The position numbers and the translations under genes were made by a program. 64,000 nt of DNA from NCBI GenBank assembly GCA_002083775.1, contig MTEI01000002.1, positions 124,001 through 188,000 on the forward strand, written 5' to 3'. The number at the start of each line of letters is the position of its first letter. Positions within the stretch are counted from its first letter, which is position 1. Shown here in pieces: positions 37,524 to 45,566 of the stretch. The stretch is from Rhodoferax ferrireducens (GTDB taxonomy: Bacteria > Pseudomonadota > Gammaproteobacteria > Burkholderiales > Burkholderiaceae_C). The notes beneath the pieces were generated by a model. That model did not search any database and had not been told where the DNA came from. It saw nothing but the letters and a program-made list of their open reading frames with translations.

Positions 37524-38960
37524 ATGGCATTTGTAAATTCGCAGGCGACAACGTACAACGACAAGGTTGTACGGCAGTTCGCCATCATGACCGTGGTGTG
37601 GGGTGTTGTGGGCATGCTCGTTGGCGTGTTCATCGCGGCACAACTTGCCTGGCCCGAGCTTAATCTGGGTATTGAATACCTGTCTTTTGGTCGCTTGCGT
37701 CCGTTGCACACCAATGCGGTTATCTTTGCGTTTGGTGGCTGTGGTTTGATTGGAACGTCGTTTTATGTGGTCCAGCGGACCTGTCAGGTGCGGTTGTTCA
37801 GTGATGGCTTGGCCGCTTTCGTGTTTTGGGGCTGGCAGATCGTCATCGTGGGCGCCGCCATTTCTCTGCCTTTGGGTTTCACCCAGAGCAAGGAATACGC
37901 TGAACTCGAATGGCCTATCGACCTTTTGATCACCGCCGTCTGGGTTGCCTACGCCATCGTGTTTTTTGGCACGGTAGGTACACGTAAAGTCAAGCACATT
38001 TATGTGGCCAACTGGTTTTACGGCTCTTTTGTGCTGGCCATCGCTTTGCTGCACATCTTCAACAACCTCTCTATTCCCGTGGGTGCCATGAAGTCGTACT
38101 CGGTGTACGCTGGTGTGCAAGACGCCATGGTGCAGTGGTGGTACGGTCACAACGCTGTGGGCTTTTTCCTGACGGCGGGCTTCCTGGGCATGATGTATTA
38201 CTTCATCCCCAAGCAGGCACAACGCCCGGTTTACTCCTATCGTCTGTCCATTGTTCACTTCTGGGCGCTGATCTTCACTTACATGTGGGCGGGTCCGCAC
38301 CACCTGCACTACACCGCTTTGCCTGACTGGACGCAGTCTGTCGGTATGGTTTTCTCGTTGATTCTGTTGGCTCCGAGCTGGGGCGGCATGATCAACGGCA
38401 TCATGACCCTGTCGGGTGCCTGGCACAAGCTGCGTGACGACCCGATCCTGCGTTTCTTGATCGTTTCGCTGTCGTTCTACGGTATGTCGACCTTCGAAGG
38501 CCCGATGATGTCCATCAAGACAGTCAATGCGCTGTCTCACTTCACCGACTGGACCATTGGCCACGTGCACTCTGGTGCCCTCGGTTGGGTGGGCATGGTG
38601 ACGATCGGCTCCATGTATTACCTGATTCCGAAGCTGTTTGGTCAAAAGCAGATGTACAGCGTCAAGGCGATTGAAATTCACTTCTACATTGCCACGATCG
38701 GTATCGTTTTGTACATCGCTGCACTGTGGATTTCTGGTGTGATGCAGGGCCTGATGTGGCGCTCCATCAACGCTGATGGCACTTTGACTTACACCTTTGT
38801 GGAGTCCGTCAAGGCGAGCTTCCCGTTCTATGTGTTGCGTTTGTTGGGTGGTGCCATGTACTTGACCGGCATGATCATCATGCTCTGGAACACCTATAAA
38901 ACTGCCACCAGTGGTCGTTCGGTAACGGTCACCATCCCCGCTGCTTTGGCTCACGCTTGA
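37524..38960 (+). CDS. ccoN: Cytochrome c oxidase cbb3-type, subunit I
   Basis: 478 residues from the ATG at 37524 (ribosome site GAAGAGG). Twelve or so membrane helices. Histidine ligands are visible in R-P-L-H-T-N-A (low-spin heme b), W-W-Y-G-H-N-A-V (Cu-B), A-G-P-H-H-L-H-Y (Cu-B pair) and G-H-V-H-S-G-A (heme b and b3 ligands). CcoN is the oxygen-reducing, proton-pumping core of the high-affinity oxidase used at low oxygen. The longer in-frame start at 37461 would overlap the FNR box and lacks a ribosome site. Next gene ccoO follows by 11 bp. Confidence 0.97.
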   Translation: MAFVNSQATTYNDKVVRQFAIMTVVWGVVGMLVGVFIAAQLAWPELNLGIEYLSFGRLRPLHTNAVIFAFGGCGLIGTSFYVVQRTCQVRLFSDGLAAFVFWGWQIVIVGAAISLPLGFTQSKEYAELEWPIDLLITAVWVAYAIVFFGTVGTRKVKHIYVANWFYGSFVLAIALLHIFNNLSIPVGAMKSYSVYAGVQDAMVQWWYGHNAVGFFLTAGFLGMMYYFIPKQAQRPVYSYRLSIVHFWALIFTYMWAGPHHLHYTALPDWTQSVGMVFSLILLAPSWGGMINGIMTLSGAWHKLRDDPILRFLIVSLSFYGMSTFEGPMMSIKTVNALSHFTDWTIGHVHSGALGWVGMVTIGSMYYLIPKLFGQKQMYSVKAIEIHFYIATIGIVLYIAALWISGVMQGLMWRSINADGTLTYTFVESVKASFPFYVLRLLGGAMYLTGMIIMLWNTYKTATSGRSVTVTIPAALAHA

Positions 38961-38971
38961 GGTAAAACAAC

Positions 38972-39595
38972 ATGTCAAATTCAAAACCAAGCGGTTTTTC
39001 GCACAACGCCATCGAAACAAACAATGGGTTAATGATTGTTTTGATGTTGATCGTCCTGTCCATTGGTGGTCTGCTGGAAATCGTTCCCCTGTTTTTTCAG
39101 AAGTCCACCACCCAGCCTGTGGCCGGCCTGAAGCCCTACCCAGCGCTGGAACTGGCGGGTCGTGACATTTACCAACGCGAAGGTTGCTACAACTGCCATA
39201 CGCAAATGATTCGGCCTTTCCGCGCTGAAACCTTGCGTTATGGACATTACTCTTTGGCTGGTGAGTTTGTTTATGACCACCCGTTCCAATGGGGCAGCAA
39301 GCGCACGGGCCCTGATTTGCACCGCATTGGCGGCAAATACAGTGACCAGTGGCAGATCACCCACTTGATGAATCCGCGCGATCTGGTGCCTGAGTCCATC
39401 ATGCCGGCTTATCCCTGGCTGGCGACGGCGACCGTGAATGGTGCCACTCTGGGTGGTCACATGCAAGGTCTTCGCGCGGTGGGCGTGCCTTATACGGACG
39501 CCGACATTGCCGGTGCCGCTGAGGCAGTCAAAGGTAAAACCGAGATGGAAGCCGTTGTCGCTTACCTTCAAGGTTTGGGTCATTTAGTCAAATAA
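38972..39595 (+). CDS. ccoO: Cytochrome c oxidase cbb3-type, subunit II
   Basis: 207 residues: one N-terminal membrane anchor (about 20-40), then a periplasmic mono-heme cytochrome c domain with [13 protein letters not shown] (heme Cys near residues 72 and 75) and a distal methionine in E-S-I-M-P-A-Y. It passes electrons from CcoP to CcoN. Immediately downstream of ccoN, as in all ccoNOQP operons. Confidence 0.97.
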   Translation: MSNSKPSGFSHNAIETNNGLMIVLMLIVLSIGGLLEIVPLFFQKSTTQPVAGLKPYPALELAGRDIYQREGCYNCHTQMIRPFRAETLRYGHYSLAGEFVYDHPFQWGSKRTGPDLHRIGGKYSDQWQITHLMNPRDLVPESIMPAYPWLATATVNGATLGGHMQGLRAVGVPYTDADIAGAAEAVKGKTEMEAVVAYLQGLGHLVK

Positions 39596-39609
39596 ATTGA
39601 GTCACTCTG

Positions 39610-39753
39610 ATGGAATTCGATGTCAATACGGGAAGAGCGCTTGTAACGCTCCTGGGCCTGATCACCTTCGTTGGTTTTGTGGTCTGGGTGTATTCCAGGA
39701 AAAATTCTGCTGACTTCGATGAGGCAGCTAAGCTGCCTTTCGATCAGGACTGA
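39610..39753 (+). CDS. ccoQ: Cytochrome c oxidase cbb3-type, subunit IV (CcoQ)
   Basis: 47 residues, too small for automatic length cut-offs but in the expected place between ccoO (14 bp gap) and ccoP (24 bp gap). Starts MEFDVNTGRALVTLLGLITF, one membrane helix with V-V-W-V-Y-S, then an acidic tail ending F-D-Q-D. CcoQ stabilises the assembled cbb3 complex. Sequence conservation in this family is low, so the call leans on position and topology. Confidence 0.93.
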   Translation: MEFDVNTGRALVTLLGLITFVGFVVWVYSRKNSADFDEAAKLPFDQD

Positions 39754-39777
39754 TCCGACAACTGAGAAGGATAAAAA

Positions 39778-40680
39778 ATGAGCGATTTTGTAAGTGGCTT
39801 CTGGAATTTTTACGTCATATCCATCGTCATTCTGAGCATTGTGGCTTGTCTGGTTTTGTTGATTTTCTCTGGCAAGGCACACGCCATGACAGCGGATGAC
39901 AACACAACGGGTCACGTATGGGACGGTGACTTGCGTGAAATGAACAACCCATTGCCCAGGTGGTGGAGTTATTTGTTTGTCATCACCGTGATCTTCGGGT
40001 TCGGCTACCTGGCTCTTTACCCTGGTCTGGGAAATTTCCCTGGCATGCTGGGCTGGACTTCACGAGGATTGCACCAGACTGAAGTGAAGGAAGGTGACGC
40101 ACAGACAGCACCTGTCTACGCACGTTTTGCCAACATGACGCCAGAAGACATCGCCAAGGACCCTGCAGCGATGGCGATTGGTGAGCGGCTGTATAGCAAC
40201 AACTGCGCTCAGTGCCATGCTTCTGATGCCCAAGGTAACAAAGGTTTTCCCAACCTGACCGACAAGGACTGGCTGCACGGTGGTACCCCTGAGAAGATCA
40301 CTGAGACGATCAGTCAAGGCCGTATTGGCAACATGCCTCCCATGGCGGCTGCCGTCGGTACGGAAGAGGATGTCAAGAATGTGGCGCAGTATGTGTTGAG
40401 CCTGTCTGGTAGTCCCCATGATGCCGCCAAGGCAGCTTTGGGCAAAGAGAAGTTTGCCGTGTGTGCGGCTTGCCATGGTGAAGACGGCAAAGGCATGCAA
40501 GCTGTAGGTGCTGCCAACTTGACCGACAACATTTGGCTGCATGGCTTTGGTGAACAAGCCATCCTCAACATGGTCAACAACGGTATGCAAAACGTGATGC
40601 CGCCTCAAGCCAAGCTGTTGACTGAAGCGCAATTGAAGGTTTTGACTGCTTACATTTGGGGTCTTTCCAACAAGAGCTAA
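39778..40680 (+). CDS. ccoP: Cytochrome c oxidase cbb3-type, subunit III (di-heme)
   Basis: 300 residues. N-terminal membrane segments (about 8-30 and 62-80) with the family motif W-D-G-D-L-R-E-M-N-N-P-L-P-R-W-W between them, then two periplasmic cytochrome c domains with C-A-Q-C-H (about residue 143) and C-A-A-C-H (about residue 230). Met ligands occur in N-M-P-P-M and N-V-M-P-P. CcoP takes electrons from the bc1 complex or soluble cytochrome c. A terminator follows 31 bp after the stop. Confidence 0.97.
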   Translation: MSDFVSGFWNFYVISIVILSIVACLVLLIFSGKAHAMTADDNTTGHVWDGDLREMNNPLPRWWSYLFVITVIFGFGYLALYPGLGNFPGMLGWTSRGLHQTEVKEGDAQTAPVYARFANMTPEDIAKDPAAMAIGERLYSNNCAQCHASDAQGNKGFPNLTDKDWLHGGTPEKITETISQGRIGNMPPMAAAVGTEEDVKNVAQYVLSLSGSPHDAAKAALGKEKFAVCAACHGEDGKGMQAVGAANLTDNIWLHGFGEQAILNMVNNGMQNVMPPQAKLLTEAQLKVLTAYIWGLSNKS

Positions 40681-40711
40681 GCTCAGGCCTTCTTGGCCAA
40701 GCTCATATTCA

Positions 40712-40739
40712 AGGGGAAACTTGTTGGTTTCCCTTTTTT
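40712..40739 (+). terminator. Rho-independent terminator after ccoP
   Basis: AGGGGAAAC-TTGTTG-GTTTCCC followed by TTTTTT: an 8 bp stem and T-run. It should end the ccoNOQP transcript before the fixH-like gene. Confidence 0.85.
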
Positions 40740-40790
40740 CCGTCCAACCCCTTGCGAGCTAGGGCGGTTCTGTTAAATGAAAGGTAGTCT

Positions 40791-41072
40791 GTGAGCAATA
40801 AGTCTGTGATGGATGACAAGCCGTGGTGGTCGTATGGTCATCTTTGGCTGGTCATCAGTGGCCCGGTCAGTGTGGTGCTGGCTTGTCTGGTGACTTTTTA
40901 TTTCATCGCCAACAGTCCCAACCAGATCATTACTGGTCAGGACATCGAGATTGAAAATATCAAAAGCAACAAGTTGATTGACGGCAGCAACGCCCCAGCC
41001 ACCATGGCCCGTAATCACGCCGCGACCGGCGTAGTTCCAGCCCCTAAAACGGCACCTGACGCACCGAAATAA
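40791..41072 (+). CDS. FixH/CcoH-like cbb3 assembly protein
   Basis: 93 residues from a GTG at 40791 with an AAAGG ribosome site; ATG 40809 is an alternative. One membrane helix (about 17-39), a short periplasmic part and an A-R-N-H-A-A-T-G motif that I associate with FixH-like proteins of Burkholderiales. Classic FixH/CcoH proteins are longer (about 160 residues), so this is a short form or only a distant relative. Its position right after ccoP supports a role in cbb3 assembly. No ccoG gene lies between ccoP and this gene, where it is usually found. Confidence 0.62.
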   Translation: MSNKSVMDDKPWWSYGHLWLVISGPVSVVLACLVTFYFIANSPNQIITGQDIEIENIKSNKLIDGSNAPATMARNHAATGVVPAPKTAPDAPK

Positions 41073-41086
41073 TTGGCTTATTTCGG
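41064..41086. terminator. Bidirectional hairpin covering two stop codons
   Basis: Perfect 9 bp inverted repeat CCGAAATAA-TTGGC-TTATTTCGG between convergent genes. The TAA of the fixH-like gene (41070-41072) and the TAA of fnr (41078-41080 on minus) form part of the stem. There is no long T-run, so it may act as a weak terminator or a 3' stabiliser. Confidence 0.65.
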
Positions 41087-41788
41087 GTTGACAATGTCCT
41101 GCAGTGCCTGCGTGTTCAAGATGTGAACGTGGCGCTGCTTGACGGCGACGATGCCGTCTTCGACAAACCGGGAGAACGTGCGACTGATGGTTTCCAGCTT
41201 GAGGCCCAGATAGCTGCCGATTTCCTCCCTGGTCATGCGCAAAATCAGCTCCGACTGGGAGAAACCTCGGGAATGCAGGCGTTGGGCCAAATTCAACAGA
41301 AAAGCTGCCAATCGCTCTTCGGCACGCATGCTGCCAAGCAGCAACATCACACCATGTTCACGCACAATTTCGCGGCTCATGATCTTGTGAACGTGATGCT
41401 GCAGCGCATTCACCTCGCGTGAGAGTGTTTCAATTTCGGCAAATGGCATGGCGCAGATCTCGGCATCTTCCAACGCCACAGCATCACACGTATGGTGGTC
41501 GTTGACGATGCCATCCATGCCGATGATTTCCCCGGCCATCTGAAAACCCGTGACCTGATCGCGACCATCTTCTGAGGCGATGCAGGTTTTGAAGAAACCG
41601 GTGCGAATCGCGTAGAGGTTGGTGAATTTTTCGCCGTTGTGGAAAAGTGTTTCGCCGCGTTTGACTTTGCGCCTGGAACCAATCATTTCATCAATGCGAT
41701 TGAGTTCGTCCTGGCTCAGCCCAATGGGCATACAAAGCTCTCGCATGTTGCAGTTGGCACAAGCGATTTTGATAGTCTCATGATTCAT
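41078..41788 (-). CDS. fnr: FNR-type oxygen-responsive transcription regulator
   Basis: 236 residues from the ATG at 41788; a longer start at 41905 would run through the FNR boxes. Four cysteines fit [4Fe-4S] ligation: three in A-C-A-N-C-N-M-R-E-L-C near residues 10-19 and one in H-T-C-D-A-V near residue 100. A cNMP-like beta roll is followed by a CRP-type helix-turn-helix with M-T-R-E-E-I-G-S-Y-L-G-L-K-L-E-T-I-S-R, whose E-x-x-S-R core is the FNR DNA-recognition pattern. It should activate micro-aerobic genes such as ccoNOQP and hemN. Two FNR boxes in its own promoter suggest autoregulation. Confidence 0.95.
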   Translation of the reverse strand: MNHETIKIACANCNMRELCMPIGLSQDELNRIDEMIGSRRKVKRGETLFHNGEKFTNLYAIRTGFFKTCIASEDGRDQVTGFQMAGEIIGMDGIVNDHHTCDAVALEDAEICAMPFAEIETLSREVNALQHHVHKIMSREIVREHGVMLLLGSMRAEERLAAFLLNLAQRLHSRGFSQSELILRMTREEIGSYLGLKLETISRTFSRFVEDGIVAVKQRHVHILNTQALQDIVNPK

Positions 41789-41821
41789 GGGGTCGATTTT
41801 GACATTGTTCTTTGCCAAAGG

Positions 41822-41835
41822 CTGATAAATGTCAA
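41822..41835. promoter_or_regulatory. Second, weaker FNR-like box
   Basis: CTGATAAATGTCAA matches TTGAT-N4-ATCAA except one base in each half-site. It lies 30 bp from the strong box in the fnr-hemN intergenic region and nearer to fnr. Confidence 0.55.
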
Positions 41836-41864
41836 ATTGCCCCCACCCCGCTTTTCCCGCTTGG

Positions 41865-41878
41865 TTGATCAATATCAA
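41865..41878. promoter_or_regulatory. FNR box between fnr and hemN
   Basis: TTGATCAATATCAA is a perfect match to TTGAT-N4-ATCAA. It sits 54 bp before the hemN ATG and 77 bp before the fnr ATG, so it can serve both divergent promoters. Confidence 0.93.
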
Positions 41879-41931
41879 GATTGAAAAAAGACCAAGACGG
41901 CACATTTATAGGGTCTGAAAAAGGAATTCTT

Positions 41932-43329
41932 ATGACTGAGTGTGTAGCTGAACCTATCTCTGAAGCGCTGATCCGACAATACGATGTGGCCGGGCCCCGG
42001 TATACGTCTTACCCGACCGCTGACCGGTTTGTGGAGGCATTTACGGCGCAGGATTACGCGCTGGCGCTTGAACAACGCCGTTCGGGCGCTTCGGCGCTGG
42101 CTTTGCCGTTGTCACTGTATGTGCATATCCCGTTTTGCGAGTCGCTTTGCTACTACTGCGCCTGCAACAAAATCATTACCAAGCATCACGACCGGTCGGC
42201 TGCTTATTTACGTTATTTGAGCCGTGAAGTGGATCTGCACACACGCCACATGGGTGTGGGGCAATCGGTTTCGCAATTGCATCTGGGTGGTGGTTCACCC
42301 ACGTTCCTGTCTGATGATGGGTTGCGTGACTTGATGGGCCTGCTGCGCCGCAATTTCAAACTGGTGCCCGGTGGCGAATATTCCATCGAGATCGACCCTC
42401 GCACCATTGATGCCCAGCGGCTCGACGTGTTGGCTGAACTTGGTTTCAACCGCCTGAGTTTCGGCATTCAAGATTTTGACCCGGCAGTCCAAAAGGCCGT
42501 GCACCGCATCCAGCCCGCCGAGCAGGTGTTTGAGCTGGTGGCTGCGGCCCGGGAGCGCGGGTTTGAATCTGTCAACGCTGACCTGATTTACGGCCTGCCT
42601 GAGCAAACTCCTGAGTCGTTTGACCGGACTTTGGCGCAAATTGTCGAACTCAAACCCGAGCGTATTGCGTTGTATGCCTATGCGCATCTGCCTGAGCGCT
42701 TCAAGCCGCAGCGTCGCATTTCATCGGTCGAGATTCCGACAGCCGCTGCCAAAGTGTCGATGCTGGCGCGTTCCATGGCTGCCTTCTTGGCAGCGGGATA
42801 TGTCTACATCGGCATGGACCACTTTGCTTTGCCAAATGACTCACTGGCTATCGCCAAGCGCCAGGGCCGGTTGCACCGCAATTTCCAGGGTTACAGCACG
42901 CAACCTGATTGCGACATGATCGGTCTGGGGGTATCTTCAATCGGTCGCGTGGGTGCGACCTACAGCCAGAACGCCAAGACGCTGGAGGAGTATTACGATT
43001 TCCTCGACCAAGGGCAGTTCCCGATTGTTCGTGGCTTGGCCTTGTCGCGTGACGATTTGGTGCGTCGCGCCGTCATCATGGCGTTGATGTGCCAAGGGCG
43101 TTTGTCTTTTGAGTCCATCGAGTCGGCCTATCTGGTGAATTTCAAACAGTATTTCGCAAAAGAGCTGGAAGCCTTGGAGGCACAGGCCGAGCAAGGGCTG
43201 GTGGTGCTGGAAGATTCCGGTATTCAGGTCACCAACAAAGGCTGGTTCTTTGTTCGGGCAGTCGCCATGCTTTTTGACCGTTACCTGCAAACTGACCGTA
43301 CCCGCACCAAGTTTTCCAAAATCCTCTAA
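41932..43329 (+). CDS. hemN: Oxygen-independent coproporphyrinogen III oxidase
   Basis: 465 residues from the ATG at 41932 (ribosome site AAGGA seven bases upstream); the frame is open back to 41881 but that would include the FNR box region. A radical SAM enzyme that makes protoporphyrinogen IX without oxygen. The cluster motif is C-E-S-L-C-Y-Y-C-A-C (C-x3-C-x2-C-x-C), with G-G-G-S-P-T-F and D-L-I-Y-G-L-P-E-Q-T downstream. The N-terminal R-Y-T-S-Y-P-T-A substrate-binding segment marks true HemN rather than HemW. Divergent from fnr and preceded by a perfect FNR box. Confidence 0.97.
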   Translation: MTECVAEPISEALIRQYDVAGPRYTSYPTADRFVEAFTAQDYALALEQRRSGASALALPLSLYVHIPFCESLCYYCACNKIITKHHDRSAAYLRYLSREVDLHTRHMGVGQSVSQLHLGGGSPTFLSDDGLRDLMGLLRRNFKLVPGGEYSIEIDPRTIDAQRLDVLAELGFNRLSFGIQDFDPAVQKAVHRIQPAEQVFELVAAARERGFESVNADLIYGLPEQTPESFDRTLAQIVELKPERIALYAYAHLPERFKPQRRISSVEIPTAAAKVSMLARSMAAFLAAGYVYIGMDHFALPNDSLAIAKRQGRLHRNFQGYSTQPDCDMIGLGVSSIGRVGATYSQNAKTLEEYYDFLDQGQFPIVRGLALSRDDLVRRAVIMALMCQGRLSFESIESAYLVNFKQYFAKELEALEAQAEQGLVVLEDSGIQVTNKGWFFVRAVAMLFDRYLQTDRTRTKFSKIL

Positions 43330-43338
43330 TCTGCGGGG

Positions 43339-44016
43339 ATGCAAACGACCCTCGCCACCACCGCCTTGCTCATGGGGCTGGCGGGTGGTCCGCACTGCAT
43401 TGCCATGTGTGGTGCGGCATGTGCTGGTATTGGCCAAGCAGCGGGCGACCGTCGCACGTCTGCCATGTGGCTGTTCCAGGTGGGCCGAATCCTTGGGTAC
43501 TCTGCCATGGGTGCACTGGCGGCGGCTTCCATGCAGGGTTTGGGTTGGATGACGGTGCAAAGCGCTGCGCTGCGGCCGGTCTGGACCATGTTCCATGTGA
43601 CCGTGCTGATGGTGGGGTTGGTGCTGATGGTCAACGCCCAGCAGCCGATTTGGCTGGAACAAGCTGGTAAAAAACTCTGGCATGCGGCGCGCAGTCTGGT
43701 GGTGAGCCGGGGCCTGTCGGGCACGCTGGTGCTGGGCGTGGTGTGGACGTTTTTACCGTGTGGTCTGCTTTATTCGGCGCTGTTGGTGGCTGGCCTGACC
43801 GGGCGCGCTATCGACGGCGCGCTGGTGATGGGTCTGTTTGCGGTGGGCACCAGTGTTTCGATGATGCTTGGGCCTTGGTTGTGGTTGCGGTTTGGCAGCA
43901 ACAGCAATGGTGACTGGGGTGTCAGGCTAGCAGGTTTGGCCCTGGCTGCGAGTGCTGGCTGGGCTTTGTGGATGGCCTACGCGCACGACGAGGCGCCTTG
44001 GTGTTCGCCGATCTGA
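43339..44016 (+). CDS. SafE/TauE-like membrane protein of the cbb3 region
   Basis: 225 residues with about six membrane segments. The N-terminal G-G-P-H-C-I-A-M-C-G motif, with His and two Cys, is typical of the TauE/SafE-like (DsbD-related) proteins found next to cco genes, which are thought to help with copper or thiol handling during cbb3 assembly. A second conserved patch is F-L-P-C-G-L-L-Y-S. It starts 9 bp after hemN, so the two are co-transcribed. The transported or reduced substrate is not known. Confidence 0.82.
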   Translation: MQTTLATTALLMGLAGGPHCIAMCGAACAGIGQAAGDRRTSAMWLFQVGRILGYSAMGALAAASMQGLGWMTVQSAALRPVWTMFHVTVLMVGLVLMVNAQQPIWLEQAGKKLWHAARSLVVSRGLSGTLVLGVVWTFLPCGLLYSALLVAGLTGRAIDGALVMGLFAVGTSVSMMLGPWLWLRFGSNSNGDWGVRLAGLALAASAGWALWMAYAHDEAPWCSPI

Positions 44017-44100
44017 CAGCTGGTTCTTGCCAACAGACCTGCACAAGCCGCCTTGGTTTTTGACGCCAAGAGACTGCTCGTAATTCAGTCCGACCCCGGC

Positions 44101-44109
44101 TGGGATAAT
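44101..44109 (+). promoter_or_regulatory. Candidate extended -10 directly upstream of dusA
   Basis: TGGGATAAT, seven bases before the dusA ATG (44117). With TG-n-GATAAT as extended -10, the transcript would start at or next to the initiation codon, giving a leaderless message. Confidence 0.5.
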
Positions 44110-44116
44110 CGGCCGC

Positions 44117-45130
44117 ATGCAACCCCAGATTTTTGTGAACCCCCAGCGATGGCGCCTGTCCGTGGCGCCGATGCTGGATTGGACCGATAGACACTGTCGT
44201 TATTTTCACCGCCTGTTATCCCGCCGCGCCTTGCTTTACACCGAGATGGTGACCACGGGTGCGCTGATCCATGGCGACGTGGCGCGCCATTTGCGTTTTA
44301 ACCCGGAAGAGCAGCCCGTCGCCCTACAGCTCGGGGGCAGTGAACCGGCTGATCTGGCGCATTGCGCCAAGTTGGGCGAGCAGTGGGGCTACTCGGAGAT
44401 CAACCTCAATTGCGGTTGCCCCAGCGAACGCGTGCAACGCGGCGCATTCGGTGCCTGCCTGATGGCCGAGCCGCAACTGGTGGCCGATGGCGTCAAGGCG
44501 ATGGTGGATGTGGTGGATATGCCGGTCACGGTGAAGCATCGCATCGGCATTGACCAGGTGGAAAGTTACGACTTTGTGCGCGATTTTGTCGGCACCGTCA
44601 GCCAGGCGGGTTGTTCCACCTTCATCGTGCACGCCCGCAACGCTTGGCTCAAGGGCCTGAGCCCCAAAGACAACCGTGAGATTCCGCCCTTGCGTTACGA
44701 GTGGGCTTACCAATTGAAGCGTGATTTTCCTGATCTGGTGGTGGTGCTCAATGGCGGCGTCACCACCACTGAGCAGGTGCGGGCGCACTTGGCGCAGGTG
44801 GATGGGGTCATGCTGGGCCGCGAGGCCTACCACAACCCATGGTGGCTGAGCCAGTGGGACGCTGCGTTTTATGCCAACCAGCCGTTGCCAGATGGCCAGA
44901 CGGCCCCTACGTTGGCGGACATGACCCGCGAGACCGTGGAGCAACAGATGGTGGACTACATGGCGCGTGAACAGGCAGCCCACGGCACGCCTTGGCCTAC
45001 CATTGCCCGGCACATGCTGGGCTTGCGGCATGGGTTGCCGGATGCACGCCACTGGCGGCGTGTCTGGAGCGACCACAGCATCAAAACCTTGCCGCCCCAG
45101 CAGGTGATGGCGCTTGCGCATCAATGGTGA
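44117..45130 (+). CDS. dusA: tRNA-dihydrouridine(20/20a) synthase
   Basis: 337 residues. An FMN-dependent enzyme reducing U20/U20a in the tRNA D-loop. Features: S-V-A-P-M-L-D-W-T-D-R-H near residue 15, Q-L-G-G-S-E-P, N-L-N-C-G-C-P-S-E-R with the catalytic cysteine, V-K-H-R-I-G-I-D, H-A-R-N-A-W-L-K-G-L-S-P-K (DusA-type R-x-A-W-L-x-G-L) and N-G-G-V. No ribosome site precedes the ATG, in keeping with a leaderless message. A repeat copy lies after the stop. Confidence 0.95.
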   Translation: MQPQIFVNPQRWRLSVAPMLDWTDRHCRYFHRLLSRRALLYTEMVTTGALIHGDVARHLRFNPEEQPVALQLGGSEPADLAHCAKLGEQWGYSEINLNCGCPSERVQRGAFGACLMAEPQLVADGVKAMVDVVDMPVTVKHRIGIDQVESYDFVRDFVGTVSQAGCSTFIVHARNAWLKGLSPKDNREIPPLRYEWAYQLKRDFPDLVVVLNGGVTTTEQVRAHLAQVDGVMLGREAYHNPWWLSQWDAAFYANQPLPDGQTAPTLADMTRETVEQQMVDYMAREQAAHGTPWPTIARHMLGLRHGLPDARHWRRVWSDHSIKTLPPQQVMALAHQW

Positions 45131-45142
45131 TTGTTATAAGAG

Positions 45143-45189
45143 AAATTGACCTTTAGCCCTTTTGGAATAAGGGCTGGTAGCTATTTAAA
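45143..45189 (-). repeat. Dispersed palindromic repeat after dusA
   Basis: AAATTGACCTTTAGCCCTTT, then AATAAGGGCTGGTAGCTATTT, 12 bases after the dusA stop. Confidence 0.85.
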
Positions 45190-45212
45190 CCGTAGTATGC
45201 AGGAGGTTTTCA

Positions 45213-45428
45213 ATGATGGCCAGACAATTTGCACACATGTTCTTTTACCTGCTGATCGTGCCATTCGGTCTGACGGCCTGCACCACGCAAGCCTGGTACG
45301 ACGGGATGCAGCGCCGGGCTGAAAACCAATGTGACAGCCAGCCGCCCGGTGCGCGCGAAGATTGCCTGGCCCGCTTGAACAAAAAGACTTATGACGCGTA
45401 TGAGAAAGACCGCGCCAGCCAGAAGTAA
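45213..45428 (+). CDS. Small putative lipoprotein
   Basis: 71 residues, with a strong AGGAGG ribosome site before the ATG at 45213. A signal sequence ends in the lipobox F-G-L-T-A-C (Cys at about 23), so it should be lipidated by Lgt. The mature part is about 48 residues with Y-D-G-M-Q-R-R-A-E-N-Q-C, a P-P-G-A motif, a second Cys and a charged tail. I do not recognise the family by name. It precedes smc but with a 138 bp gap. Outer or inner membrane location cannot be decided. Confidence 0.7.
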   Translation: MMARQFAHMFFYLLIVPFGLTACTTQAWYDGMQRRAENQCDSQPPGAREDCLARLNKKTYDAYEKDRASQK

Positions 45429-45566
45429 AGCTCAGACCGCCCCGCTCAGCCGCGGTCAATCGCGGTAATGCTCGGTAGGGCGCGCAAGTTATCATCGTCC
45501 GCCTCAGGCAGGCAGGCCCTTACACGCTGAACCTTTCCCCTTCACCGCCCAGCATTTTCCCCACCC

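Noticed and set aside
37482-39020. 512-codon open frame antisense to ccoN
   Set aside because: It is the mirror of a strongly supported oxidase gene, is rich in His/Gln/Arg in the manner of antisense translation of high-G+C DNA, and has no motif.
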